This document shows, one piece after another, positions 21,936-32,838 of a stretch of 64,000 nt of DNA; position 1 is the first letter of the stretch, and every line of letters starts with the position of its first letter. The stretch is from the NCBI RefSeq assembly GCF_958450345.1, contig NC_088782.1:90318858-90382857 (forward strand), written 5' to 3'. A model generated the notes under the pieces. It was not told the origin of the DNA, made no database searches, and saw only the letters and a list, made by a program, of their open reading frames with translations. Both the position numbers and the translations under genes were made by a program. Source of the DNA: Calliphora vicina (taxonomy: Eukaryota; Arthropoda; Insecta; Diptera; Calliphoridae).

Positions 21936-23326
21936 ATGTTTTAAATAACGTGTTTCTACAATCCATATACTAATTCTACCAGAGGACCGGCCTATAACTT
22001 AATATTTTTTTCAGCCCATGCAATCTTGGAGCACTATAATGTAGTACAGACTTGTAAAGTTCACATGCAGGCCTCTAAAAACATGGCTTGGAGAATTAAT
22101 GTTGGGACAGATCTCAAGCGTTTAGCGAGATCCATCGTATTAATAGACTTTTTTTAAAAGACTGTGTGAATTTTGCTTTTACCCCACTATGCAGCATTGC
22201 ATTGCTGTTCGCAGTATTGAACAGTTTAATAATCTCTGGCTGTTGATACATAGTCTTTTGAACAGTCGTGGTAAGACGACCGTAGAATCAACCTACAAAC
22301 AAGTTACGATGCCTTTGTGGATGGACATCAGCTGTATCAGTTTAGCACAAAACTTGTCATTGCCAACGCATTAACAGAATGAAAAAATAAAGAAAGAAAA
22401 ACATTTACTAGATGGATGGCAATATATTTAAAAAGTACAAAACATTGCTAATTTATTGCACCTGTTTTTTGCAGTTTTGTTTTCAACTTCAAATCTTCAG
22501 CCTGGGCACAATTTCCACACGAACATGGTGGTTGGTTGATTGCATTTGTTTCATTGTTGGCTGTCTGGCTGTTGGATCCTTAGTGGTTTTCTTGCAGAGC
22601 GCAGCATCAACATTTGTTTTTAAGAGTATTTGCAATTAGCAGCATTCCATGATTGAAGGAACAAGTTTTGCTCATACTGTTTGCGCACATCTTCAAAGTC
22701 AAAATTCTTGATCGCTCCATAATGTTAAGTTTTGGCATTTCGACAATGTTTCACTGCTGGGCGAACAAATACGAATGCAAGAGATTAAAGGAATGTCCCC
22801 ATATGTGCAATGGTTGTGTCTTTGTGCTGACACGACATCGAAATAAGTCACGATGTGAAGCCAATTAGTCACTATTAGTGATCTGTGGCATTAGTTAATA
22901 AGGAGACCGTGATTTTCGCACAGAAAAGATATCTGTCAACTGTGTAGATGTATGCGGGTATATTTATATTTAAATACGAGTACATACATATATACATATT
23001 TAGAAATATTTCGGTAACCATCAAAGTGTATAAAATGCAAAAGCTACAAAAACGATTTTCAAAACATTCTCCATAGGTTATATTTTCTTATGTTGGTATT
23101 GAAATTAGCTTATAAGTATTTATAAAGGCATTTATAGACGGCAATACTGAGTATTGATATTTGTCAAAAAATCAAGTATCATAATACAATTTCATCGTCT
23201 AAACAAAATTTGTATTAGATTTTCAAAAAATACGAATGATATTTTTGATTTAAGTATCGGTCTGTATTCAAAATTAGTTTAAAACAATTCAAAAACTTTT
23301 TATTTACATATGTATCGGGTATGTAT
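21936..23326. other. Non-repetitive block of higher complexity
   Basis: Unlike its surroundings, 22150-22870 has no copies in the window, fewer homopolymer runs and more G/C. Frames of 61-75 codons occur (22189, 22412, 22653) but share no recognisable motif and stop abruptly. CAA-rich sequence on the minus strand (CAACAATGAAACAAATGCAA near 22540) resembles fly untranslated or intronic sequence. It could be ancestral host intergenic or intronic DNA. Confidence 0.4.
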
Positions 23327-24171
23327 TAGGGTATTCAATTAATCGGGTTTGTGGTTTAATCGGTTAATAGAGCAAATAAATCGGGGTTTAGATTTAATCG
23401 GCTAATTTAAAATTATTCGATTAACCGAATTTTAATTTTATATTGAAAGGAAAACACGAATTTTGAGTACTTATATAAGCATTTTGTTAATAAAAAGAAC
23501 AAAAACATAAGAAGCAAACTAAACATAACAATTCAACAAAACAATTAACAAAAAATACGGAATCTTCTGAAATAATATTTTAAAAAGGGAATATAACTTA
23601 AATGCTTTCCTTTTAAACGATTTTTTCAGTTTTAATAAAACTTGACTTGACAAAACTCTATCACTGATTGTAGATGTTGGAGAAATCGAAAGTAAGGCGT
23701 GATAGTAAAGAATATCCAATTTCTTAGTTCTTTTTTTTATTTTTTGATAAGCATATAAAATCCTCCATCATACCATTGGAGTCCTTTTTGATTTATTTTA
23801 TATTTTGAATACTTTAATAGTTTCGTTAAGTTCTGATAAAAGACTCATTTTAGTAATGTCATCAGTTTCGTCTATTATCATATCTTCATTAGGACGAAGT
23901 TCATCATAGAAACATTCTATTTTCATAGTAAACTTCAAAAAACTATTGCTAGAAGGGAATGTTCATGAGTTAAGAAATAAAATTTGTGTGTTTAAAGCTA
24001 TATTTCTATACAAAGTGCAAAAAAAAAACGAAATTTCGGTTAACCGGTTAATCGTCACAAATTAATCGGTTTATTTGTTATTTGAAAATCGTCAATTTTA
24101 AATTATTCGAACAGTTAACCGACAAAAATTAATCGGTTAGCCGATTAACGGTTAATCGATTGCATACCCTA
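23327..24171. mobile_element. hAT MITE 'TAGGGTATTCAAT' copy D, reverse orientation, TSD GTATGTAT/GTATATAT
   Basis: The left end TAGGGTATTCAATTAATCGG and right end GATTAACGGTTAATCGATTG..CCCTA are those of copy A inverted. The flanks GTATGTAT (23319-23326) and GTATATAT (24172-24179) match at 7 of 8. It lacks the inner 25-bp inverted pair of copies A-C. Confidence 0.8.
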
Positions 24172-24210
24172 GTATATATCTATATATATAAAAGTGAATG
24201 TGTGTCTGTA

Positions 24211-25110
24211 CACAGAAAAAAATTACGACAAATAAATTGTCATATTAATTACCATATTCGTCAATACAATTATTTTTTTAATTGAAAAGGCACCACCAAC
24301 CGATTTTGTAGATACAAAAAATATTTTTGTTACTTAAAATTGTTAACTCTCAACAATATGTTTTAACAACGAGTTTGTGAAATTAAACAAAAAATTTGTT
24401 AATACTCAACAGTAAACTTTTAACAATATATTTTAATTATATATATCTCCAATAGCTTTTTCTTATATTAATTAAAAATGCATTTGATGGTTTTAATTGT
24501 TGTTTTTATTTTTATAAACAAATTTACAATTTATTTTAATAATGACATACATATATAAATTTAAAATATAAAGTTGTAGCTTGTTATATCCATTATCTCA
24601 CCTTTTGAACTGGTACAAAGTATAGGTCGGTATCACCTTCCATGAACAGTTATACAGATTGTTCCTCTAGTATTGTTCTTAAATGAAGCATTCTTATTAG
24701 ACGCATTTGATGTTGACAAGATACCACCAAAATCCTGTTGAAAAAAAAGTTTTTTATATAAAATCTATGTCCATTTTTTGCCTATTCCTGCATTATAGTT
24801 ACAGATTCAACTTACCATCTGGAATACACCAATTTCTTTATAATTCGCAAAAGAAAACATATTTTTTATAAAACAACAAAATGTTTATATTTTTCTTTAA
24901 TTTATGTTTTCTTGACACATTTATTTTTGTTACTTTCAATATAATATTCCTATTGAATTTTAACAACTGAAATTGTTAATAAATATCTAAAAGAAATTGT
25001 TGATATGAGTATTAGAATAACATATTCAATTAAAAAATTATTGAAAATTTAAATCATATTTCAAACAAATTTTTTCAATTATTTAATAACTGTTACCATT
25101 TTTTTCTGTG
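24211..25110. mobile_element. 900-bp TA-flanked inverted-repeat element containing a two-exon frame
   Basis: TA lies at 24209-24210 and 25111-25112. The ends are CACAGAAAAAAAT and its complement. Inner sequence has scattered inverted TTGTTAA/TTAACAA motifs. The TA duplication suggests the Tc1/mariner group, but a 13-bp end is short. Similar CACAGAAAAAA ends occur at 31480 and 41282. The interior encodes the spliced frame described next. Confidence 0.65.
24633..24860 (-). CDS. Putative 48-aa protein in two exons inside the TA-flanked element
   Basis: Exon 1, 24860-24816, encodes MFSFANYKEIGVFQM and ends at a consensus donor GTAAGT. Exon 2, 24734-24633, starts after a pyrimidine-rich tract ending TTTTTTTTCAACAG and encodes DFGGILSTSNASNKNASFKN through HGR to TGA. 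The intron is 81 nt, a usual fly intron length, and the two exons join in phase. A second donor-like site (CAAAAG|GTGAGA at 24601) follows exon 2. In a shifted frame the sequence before it reads FMEGDTDLYFVPVQK, so exon 2 may once have been longer and is now frameshifted. I do not recognise the protein. It may be a relic of the 5' end of the element's own transposase gene or a captured host fragment. Splice use is predicted, not shown. Confidence 0.4.
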
Positions 25111-25809
25111 TATGTATGTATGTTTATTATTATTATTAGTTTGGGATATATAGACGGCTAAACGGCTGAACCGATTTGCTTGAAATGTTTACAGTATATT
25201 TATGTATGTCTGGAAGGAGCTATAGGCTGCTTTTTGTTTTGAAATTTTAAGTGGGCGTGGTACCTCCCATACAAAGTTAATTTTAAATATCAAATATTTA
25301 GGAAACTATAATAGCTATAGTCCTCAAATTTTGCATGAGTAATTACACCGTTTGTTTAAATATTTGCGGCAAAAATGGGTAGTAGCCACAGAGGGCGTGG
25401 CACCTCCTATATGGTGATTATTTAAAAAATCTAATATATGGGATACAATAAGAGATAGAATGCATACATTTTGTACGGATATTCTACCATCAATTTTAAT
25501 ATTTAGGACAAGAATGGGCGGACTAAAATAGTGGGCGTGGCACCTCCCAAACAATCTAAATACTTAAATTCATATCTATCTGTATAATTGTAGTATGTAA
25601 AGCGTTCAAATTTTGTATGAACTACTTATTTAGGCCAAAAATGGGCAAAATAGCAATAGTGGGCGTGGCACCTCCCATAGATATGATGACAAATTATATA
25701 TAGGGAAAGCTATAGCACCTATCAATATTAATATTTAGTACAGAAATGCGCGCACTACCAACAATATAAATATAAATGTTAAAATTTTATACATTTGAAA
25801 CCCTTATCT

Positions 25810-28800
25810 ATATATGGGGGATTTCATGTCAAGTGAACCAACTTTTGAAATCGATGTCTTCCGATCGGGATGAAATTTGCACCAAGGTTAGCTCTATTGG
25901 ATAGTAACTCAGACACAATTTTTCAACAACATCGGTCGAGAACTCTCTGAGTTATAGGGGGTAAAATTTTGACAATTTGGTCAAACAGGGGTTTTTTCTT
26001 ATCCATGTAACTTATTACCTATTGTTCTTAGCAAAATGTGTCCCAAATAGTATAGATAGCTATTTCTTCGATCTTTCGAAAAAAAATATTTAAAAAAAAA
26101 AATAAAAAATTTTTAATATTTTTTTTCCGAAATCAAAAACTTTTTTGACTTTTTTTTAAAATACGTCCTTTTTTTTTTTTTTTTTTTTTTCTTAAAATAA
26201 AGTTTAGATATTTTCCTTGAACACCTACTTGGTCGCTTAGTGGGATGCGAGTGGGATATCTATCAAAATAAATATTTTGTAACTCAAAACATAAAATTTT
26301 TGACTTTTTTTGCAAAATCAAAAACTTTGTTGACTTTTTTTTTTCAAAATGGACCCTTTTTTAATCTTTTTTTTTAGGTCAAACAAAAGCTTAGATATTA
26401 TCCTTGAAGACCCTTTTGGTCGCTTAGTGGGATGCGAGTGGGATATCTATCAAAATAAATATTTTTTAACTCAAGACTTACAATTTTTGACTTTTTTTTT
26501 TGCAAATACGATTTTTTTTTCCAAATGGGCCCTTTTTTTAAAATTTTTTTTGTAGTCAAAAGAAAGCTTAGGTCCATTCCTTTAAGATATTTTTAGTCCC
26601 TTAGTGGGATGCGAGTAGGATATCTATCAAAATAAATATTTTGTAACGCAAGACATACAATTTTTTAATTTTTTTTTGCAAAATCAAAATTTTTTTCCAA
26701 TATGGGCCCTTTTTTAATTTTTTTTTTTTGCTCAAAAGAAAGCCTAGGTCCATTCCTTTAAGATATTTTTAGTCCCTTAGTGGGATGCGAGTGGGATATC
26801 TACCAAAATAAATATTTTGTAACGCAAGACATACAATTTTTTAATTTTTTTTTGCAAAATCGAAATTTTTTTCCAATATGGTACTTTTTTTTAAAAATTT
26901 TTTTTGCTCAAAAGAAAGCTTAGGTCTTTTCCTTTAAGACCTATTTTGTCACTTAGGAAGATGTGAGTAGGATATCTATTAAAATAAAAATGTTGTAACT
27001 CAAGACATTCAATTATTGACTTTTTTTTTGCAAATTCGAATTTTTTTTCAAAATGGGCCCTTTTTTAAAAATTTTTTTTTAGTCAAAAGAAAGCTTAGGT
27101 CCATTCCTTTAAGATATTTTAGGTCCCTTAGTGGGATACGAGTGGGATATCTATCAAAATAAATATTTTGTAACTCAAGATATACAATTTTTGATTTTTT
27201 GGCAAAATCAAAAACTTTTTTGACTTTTTTTTAAAATGGGCCCTTTTTGTAATTTTTTTTTTTGCTATAAAGAAAGCTTAGGCCTATTCCTTTAAGATGG
27301 TTTTGATCGCGTAGTGGGATGCGAGTGGGATATATATCAAAATAAATGTTTTGTAACTCAAGACATACAATTTTTGTGTTAAAACATTTATTTTGATAGA
27401 TATCCCACTCGCATCCCACTAAGGGACTAAAAATATCTTAAAGGAATGGACCTAGGCTTTCTTTTGAGCAAAAAAAAAAAATTAAAAAAGGGCCCATATT
27501 GGAAAAAAATTTTGATTTTGCAAAAAAAAATTAAAAAATTGTATGTCTTGCGTTACAAAATATTTATTTTGATAGATATCCCACTCGCATCCCACTAAGG
27601 GACTAAAAATATCTTAAAGGAATGGACCTAAGCTTTCTTTTGACTACAAAAAAAATTTTAAAAAAAGGGCCCATTTGGAAAAAAAAATCGTATTTGCAAA
27701 AAAAAAAGTCAAAAATTGTAAGTCTTGAGTTAAAAAATATTTATTTTGATAGATATCCCACTCGCATCCCACTAAGCGACCAAAAGGGTCTTCAAGGATA
27801 ATATCTAAGCTTTTGTTTGACCTAAAAAAAAGATTAAAAAAGGGTCCATTTTGAAAAAAAAAAGTCAACAAAGTTTTTGATTTTGCAAAAAAAGTCAAAA
27901 ATTTTATGTTTTGAGTTACAAAATATTTATTTTGATAGATATCCCACTCGCATCCCACTAAGCGACCAAGTAGGTGTTCAAGGAAAATATCTAAACTTTA
28001 TTTTAAGAAAAAAAAAAAAAAAAAAAAAGGACGCATTTTAAAAAAAAGTCAAAAAAGTTTTTGATTTCGGAAAAAAAATATTAAAAATTTTTTATTTTTT
28101 TTTTTAAATATTTTTTTTCGAAAGATCGAAGAAATAGCTATCTATACTATTTGGGACACATTTTGCTAAGAACAATAGGTAATAAGTTACATGGATAAGA
28201 AAAAAACCCCTGTTTGACCAAATTGTCAAAATTTTACCCCCTATAACTCAGAGAGTTCTCGACCGATGTTGTTGAAAAATTGTGTCTGAGTTACTATCCA
28301 ATAGAGCTAACCTTGGTGCAAATTTCATCCCGATCGGAAGACATCGATTTCAAAAGTTGGTTCACTTGACATGAAATGCCCCATATATATAGACGGCTAA
28401 ACGGCTGAACCGATTTGCTTGAAATGTTTACAGTATATTTATGTATGTCTGGAAGGAGCTATAGCCTGCTTTTTGTTTTGAAATTTTAAGTGGGCGTGGT
28501 ACCTCCCATACAAAGTTAATTTTAAATATCAAATATTTAGGAAACTATAATAGCTATAGTCCTCAAATTTTGCATGAGCAATTACACCGTTTGTTTAAAT
28601 ATTTGCGGCAAAAATGGGTAGTAGCCACAATTTTAATATTTAGGACAAGAATGGGCGGACTAAAATAGTGGGCGTGGCACCTCCCAAACAATCTAAATAC
28701 TTAAATTCATATCTATCTGTATAATTGTAGTATGTAAAGCGTTCAAATTTTGTATGAACTACTTATTTAGGCCAAAAATGGGCAAAATAGCAATAGTGGG

Positions 28801-28950
28801 CGTGACACCTCCCATAGATGTGATGAAAAATTATATATAGGGACAGCTATAGCAGCTATCAATATTAATATTTAGTACAGAAATGCGCGGACTACCAAAA
28901 ATATTAAGTAAATGTTAAAATTTGTATGTATACATTTGAAACCCTTATAT
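25810..28950 (+). mobile_element. Helitron-like unit B, opened by the foldback element
   Basis: After the foldback, 28387-28945 repeats unit A almost exactly (GACGGCTAAACGGCTGAACC to TACATTTGAAACCCTTAT). It lacks about 105 bp that unit A has at 25388-25492. Confidence 0.6.
25813..28386. mobile_element. Foldback (FB-like) element with asymmetric tandem-repeat arms
   Basis: The outer ends ATATGGGGGATTTCATGTCA and (inverted) ATATGGGGCATTTCATGTCA continue as matched arms for about 1 kb. Each arm has a terminal block of about 270 bp (CTTCCGATCGGGATGAAATT ... TCCATGTAACTTATTACCTA ... GCAAAATGTGTCCCAAATAG). Inside this are tandem units of about 180 bp, each containing GTGGGATGCGAGTGGGATAT then AAAATAAATATTTTGTAACT and T/A runs. 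The left arm has seven units (near 26240, 26427, 26606, 26777, 26953, 27130, 27315). The right arm has four inverted units (near 27400, 27578, 27754, 27939). The arms meet at a hairpin centred near 27368. There is no transposase. This is the architecture of Drosophila FB elements, but the sequence family is not one I know. Confidence 0.85.
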
Positions 28951-28952
28951 AT

Positions 28953-29489
28953 TGTTACAAAATTGTACTTGAATTCAAATATAACGATTTTAAGGGCTGA
29001 TTTAAAAGTAGCATAATGCTTTCAAATAACAATGCTGTAATAGCAAACTGTAACATATCTGTGGGCATTATTAAATAAAAGCTTTCAGTTGATTTGATCG
29101 TAAGTTGGCAACGCTGTATTCGAATTCGAATATTCAGTTAAAGAACATTGTAGAAATAATGCAGTGTTATAAATAGTGGCAGAGGTTGCAGTCGTGAGTG
29201 AGTTTATCAGAGACGCTTTTCGAATAAACATCAACTGAGTGCCTTAAAGTGTGTTGTGTTTTTCAAGTAAATTCGTGTACATTATAAAGTGTGTCTGTAT
29301 TTCTGCGAATTTACAAACGTGTATAAAAAAACATTGAGTGGCTATTTAATTCTGTTGTTGTTGTACATTTTAAATAAATAAAGAGTTGTTACAATTTTCA
29401 AACTTCTAATCGGCTTTTATTTGCAATCAAAGTATCCGGTTTATTTAATGGAAATAAACCAAACGTTTTGAAAAGGTTAAAACGTAACA
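28953..29489 (+). mobile_element. Solo LTR of an LTR retrotransposon
   Basis: The 537-bp unit starts TGTTACAAAATTG and ends AACGTAACA, with inverted TGTTAC/GTAACA termini. A TATA box TATAAATAG lies at 29169-29177, followed about 30 bp on by a plausible initiation region (GCAGTCGTGAGTGAGTT). AATAAATAAAG at about 29375-29388 is a poly(A)-signal region. No gag, pol or second LTR is present, so it is a recombined solo LTR. The flanks are ambiguous: ATTGT is seen at both boundaries but overlaps the LTR start. It lies between Helitron tail sequence and the helicase fragment. Confidence 0.7.
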
Positions 29490-29701
29490 ATTGTATGATT
29501 GTTTGCGTATTTGTAATGGCACTCGACTTACAGTAAGGCAATTAATTAACAATCTAATCGGAACTGGGAATTATAATGCCATTTGCAATGATAATTGATA
29601 AAGCTCAACGTCAGTATTTGCAAGTTTGCGGACTAAATCTAGAAAATTCATGTTTTTCACATGAACAGAAACTAATTTTAGATAGACTAAATATATTGTA
29701 A
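29488..29701 (+). pseudogene. Helitron Rep-helicase (Pif1-like) C-terminal fragment
   Basis: From 29488 the frame reads QLYDCLRICNGTRLTVRQLI then NNLIG. In a second frame (from 29578) it reads MPFAMIIDKAQRQYLQVCGL then NLENSCFSHEQ, stopping at 29699-29701. 'CNGTRL' and 'FAMTINKAQGQ..VCGLNLENPCFSHGQLYVACSR' are the end of the Pif1 helicase domain of insect Helitrons, which unwinds DNA during rolling-circle transposition. The stretch between the two blocks is deleted, and the invariant VACSR after HEQ is lost. It sits just upstream of the Helitron-like unit at about 29715, as expected for the 3' end of an autonomous parent. Confidence 0.8.
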
Positions 29702-29714
29702 ATCTTTACGGTAC

Positions 29715-30089
29715 GGGTAGTATAAAAGTGAATGTGAGTTTATATGTATATTTGTTGTTTTGACGTCTATAGACGGCTAAACGGCTAACCAGATTTGCTT
29801 GAAATTTTGAGTGTATGTTTTTCTATATCTGGAAGGAACAATAGGATACATTTTGTTTTGAATTTTCAAGTGGCACCTCCCATACATGCATTGAATCTTT
29901 GTATCAAATAATTATTTAGGCCAAAAATGGCCAAATTAACAATAGTGGGCGTGGTACCTCCCATAGATATGATGACAAATTATATATAGGGAAAGCTATA
30001 GCACCTATCAATATTAATATTTAGTACAGAAATGCGCGCACTACCAACAATATAAATATAAATGTTAAAATTTTATACATTTGAAACCC
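29715..30089 (+). mobile_element. Helitron-like unit C (short)
   Basis: GTATAAAAGTGAATGTGAGT leads into AGACGGCTAAACGGCTAACC (29770). The unit then skips most central modules and ends TACATTTGAAACCCTTA at 30089. Unit D begins immediately (TCTATATATATAAAAGTGAA) and is cut off near 30140. Confidence 0.6.
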
Positions 30090-30139
30090 TTATCTATATA
30101 TATAAAAGTGAATGTGTGTTTATATGTATGTATATATGT

Positions 30140-31215
30140 ATATTTGTTGGTTTGAGAAGCCTCGCTGCGCTGCAGGCAGAGGTGGCCATTATGTGAAGGT
30201 GTAGTATAGTGTTGAGTGCATCTGAAGGACTAGTACTTAGTGCGTCAGTTATACCAATGCAGGCTGATCTTTTGACTTTATATATTTGATCGACTACATA
30301 TTTCCTTCTAGTTGGAGTCAACCATACAAGAAATCCATAAGTAAGAATTGGACGTACTATAGCCGTATACATCCATTTAACTATGCTGTGACTAAAGCAC
30401 CCTCTATATTCAGGAAGGCTGTCATTGTGTATTATTTAAATTCGAAAGTTCTCTCTATAATTTATGACCTCATGCAGAGCTCTCTCTCTATAGAGCGACC
30501 CTTAAGGTAGGAGTTCTGACTGTTAGAGAGCCGTGTTGTGCTCTCTAATGGAAGATTTATGTCAGCGTCAATGAGTCTTTCCAATGTTTTAGGCTGGAAA
30601 GATGTCTTCGCATTCTCATGACTTCTTTAGCCAATCTTGGGAATAAAAAGGACCTTTAGTCTCCTCCAGTTAACTGGGGCATGGTTTAGGAAGAGACATA
30701 GCGTAAATATTCTATGAAGCCAGGGAATAATATGCATTTTTGCGCTTTGTAGCATCTTTGGCAAATACTATCAGGCCCGAGTGACTTGAATGGTGAGAAA
30801 CTATCAATCTCCCACTTCACTCTCAGTAGCAACCTCCTTGCAGCCTGGGAAGTGAGGAAGATGTCAAGTGACTCCGCTGAGGATTCGGATCAGGAGTCAT
30901 CCTTCCTATTAATATAAGTAGGATTGGATTTCCCCTTGTCTATATTTCTGCTAAGTCTTGCAGAATTTGTGTTGTCTATAGATTCACAGAAGCTTCTCCA
31001 TGAGTTTCTTTTTGCGACTACTATAGCTTCTTGTAAGCTTTTAATTTATCACGGTATGGTTGCCACGATTTACTATTATAGCTAATGTTAAAGGCCCTAC
31101 GGGTTTCCTAACGTAGCTTAGACAGCTCCGAATTCCACCATGAAGGGAAGGTTTTCTTAGCCTTAGTGACTGGACAGGAAACTTCGAAAGCTTTGACAAC
31201 AGTTTTACTAGTTTA
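30140..31215 (-). pseudogene. Non-LTR retrotransposon reverse transcriptase (Jockey/LOA/R1-like), broken
   Basis: Reading from about 31215 downwards, short blocks in shifting frames give the order of an insect non-LTR pol gene. These are AKKTFPSWWNSEL, YRDKLKAYKK.., AKRNSWRSFCESIDN then ARLSRN (linker), FSPFKSLGPDSI, VNWRRLKVLFIPKIG, TLERLID, AFLNIEGAF, and finally a 92-codon open frame starting MYTAIVRPILTYGFLVWL then SACIGITDALSTSP (30372 down). The endonuclease is absent upstream. The FADD-type catalytic box should lie in the stretch deleted between 'IEGAF' and 'MYTAIV', so it is inactive. The 3' part is truncated at the Helitron junction. Confidence 0.8.
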
Positions 31216-31636
31216 AAAATGAAAAACTACAAACATTTTATAAATGCCACCTCATAATCTTAGGACAGATGTTAGTCTTTTTATCGCCCACCCAACCATG
31301 TCATAGTATATATTCCTCTACATTTTTCCTTCTATGACCCTATTCCCGCACCACCGAACTCACACACTCACTCGTTCATCATTGCCAAGATTTTAAATAA
31401 TTAACCAATCATTTTGAATTCTATTAATTTTACCTAAAGATAAACTTACAACTAACATAATAATAAAAATTAAATCAACACAGAAAAAAGTTTCAACATA
31501 AATATTATGATTCGAATTCATTGATTTCAATTCATAACATTTATAAATAATTTCTTAAATAGTATGATTTTTTTAATATTTTATGTTTTGAAATAAAACC
31601 TAGAAGGCTTGAAAAATATAATTTCAATTTCATTTT
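31216..31636. other. Interval with a CACAGAAAAAAG terminus at 31480
   Basis: 31216-31479 shows no repeat or gene. From 31480, CACAGAAAAAAG followed by TTATGATTCGAATTC resembles, inverted, the sequence ending at 41282. Confidence 0.4.
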
Positions 31637-32100
31637 TATACCCTTCACCATGAGTGGCAAGGGTATATATAAGTTTGTCATTCCGTTTGTAATTTCCACA
31701 TTTTTCATTTGCGACCCCATAAAGTATATATATTCTGGATCGTTATAGATAGCGGAATCGATATAGCCATGTCCGTCTGTCCGTCTGTGTGTTGAAATCA
31801 ACTTTCCGAAGCCCCCAAATAACATACATACATGATTCATATATCAATATCTCCGGAATTCTTCCGGCTCGGTTGCTACTTAAAATCGAGAAAATCGGTC
31901 CACAAATGGCTGAGATATAAGGAAAAAACCAGGACAACCTCGATTTTTTACCTATTTTTGACCTATATCTGGATTACTAAGTCATTAATATAGACAATAT
32001 GGATATCTAATGATAGATATTTCAGAGACCTTTGCATCGACGTATATAAGACCATAGTAAGTTGGACCTGGGCTGAGATATAACCAAAAAAACCAAAACA
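31637..32100 (-). repeat. DINE-1-like repeat fragment (head part)
   Basis: It starts TATACCCTTCACCATGAGTG and contains the CCGTTTGTAATTTCCAC, AAAGTATATATATTCTGGAT and GCCATGTCCGTCTGTCCG landmarks. It loses homology after GTAAGTTGGACCT near 32068. This copy keeps the empty site for the 16943 insertion (GATTACTAAGTCATTAA). Confidence 0.7.
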
Positions 32101-32214
32101 CAATGTAATTTGTTATTGTTTTCCATGACGTCATGCAAATATATGTATAATAACAAACAAATCTTTATTTGTATGTATGTATGTATGTGTTTTGTTGTTT
32201 CGTCTAAAGGCGAA

Positions 32215-32432
32215 TTTATATACCAGGTGGTGTCGATTCTACAACAAGTACAACATTTACAAAAACCACTTGCAATTTGTTTATGTGGTTTAAGCTGTCA
32301 AAGTTTGCCTGTTGTTTGTGTTACTTTTACGTTTGTTGTAGCATTCGCCGCAACAATCACAGGATAATTGACAGCTCAAACAGTATTAATCAGCTGTGCT
32401 ATCAACACCACCTAGTATATAAATTCGCCTTT
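32215..32432. mobile_element. MITE related to 'CAAGGCGAAT' family, divergent copy
   Basis: The ends TAAAGGCGAATTTATATACC and its inverted partner continue AGGTGGTGT on both sides. The interior has the same TTGACAGCT/AACAACAAA motifs as 15598. No 8-bp duplication is visible. Confidence 0.7.
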
Positions 32433-32654
32433 AGAGAGAGCTTTTTATAATGTGTTCTCAAAAGAGCAACTCTCTCACGTGCAGTGTTGCCACTTTATGT
32501 GTAATTACACATATTGTGTGTAATTTTATCTTGGATGTGTAGCACATGTGTAATTGAATGAATGTGTAATTCATGTGTAATTTTAAATTCCAATTATATC
32601 CAAAATAAGTATATTTGTCAATGTATGTCTTCAATCATTTTTGGTATTAAAGCC

Positions 32655-32838
32655 TAGTACTCTGTTCATATTTGCGAAAAATTATGGTTTTTTCATGCGA
32701 AAAATTTTACATGCTGTTTGACAGCTAGCTGTTGGTTTTAATTTCGTGCGAAAGAAGTGCTGCATATGTTATTTCGTGTGGAAAAATAAGGTTGCCAGAT
32801 TTATTTCACATGTTTTCCACAATAAAAACAGAGTACTA
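32655..32838. mobile_element. Small inverted-repeat element TAGTACTCTGTT
   Basis: TAGTACTCTGTT at the left is matched by AACAGAGTACTA at the right. The interior has TTTGCGAAA/TTTCGCA motifs that continue to about 32910. No duplication was found. Confidence 0.5.

Larger units (their letters stand above)
24178..25809 (+). mobile_element. Helitron-like unit A of a head-to-tail array
   Basis: It begins with the Helitron-type 5' motif TCTATATATATAAAAGTGAA, is opened at 24211 by a TA-flanked element, and resumes with GACGGCTAAACGGCTGAACC at about 25153. It then runs through several AGTGGGCGTGGCACCTCCCA modules to TACATTTGAAACCCTTA, directly followed by the next unit's TCTATATAT. I saw no typical CTRR-plus-hairpin 3' end, so the Helitron label rests on the 5' motif and on the helicase remnant at 29488. 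Confidence 0.6.

Noticed and set aside
27644..27958. 104-codon frame in the foldback arm
   Set aside because: It repeats with the ~180-bp unit and is made of Phe/Lys homopolymer-derived codons.
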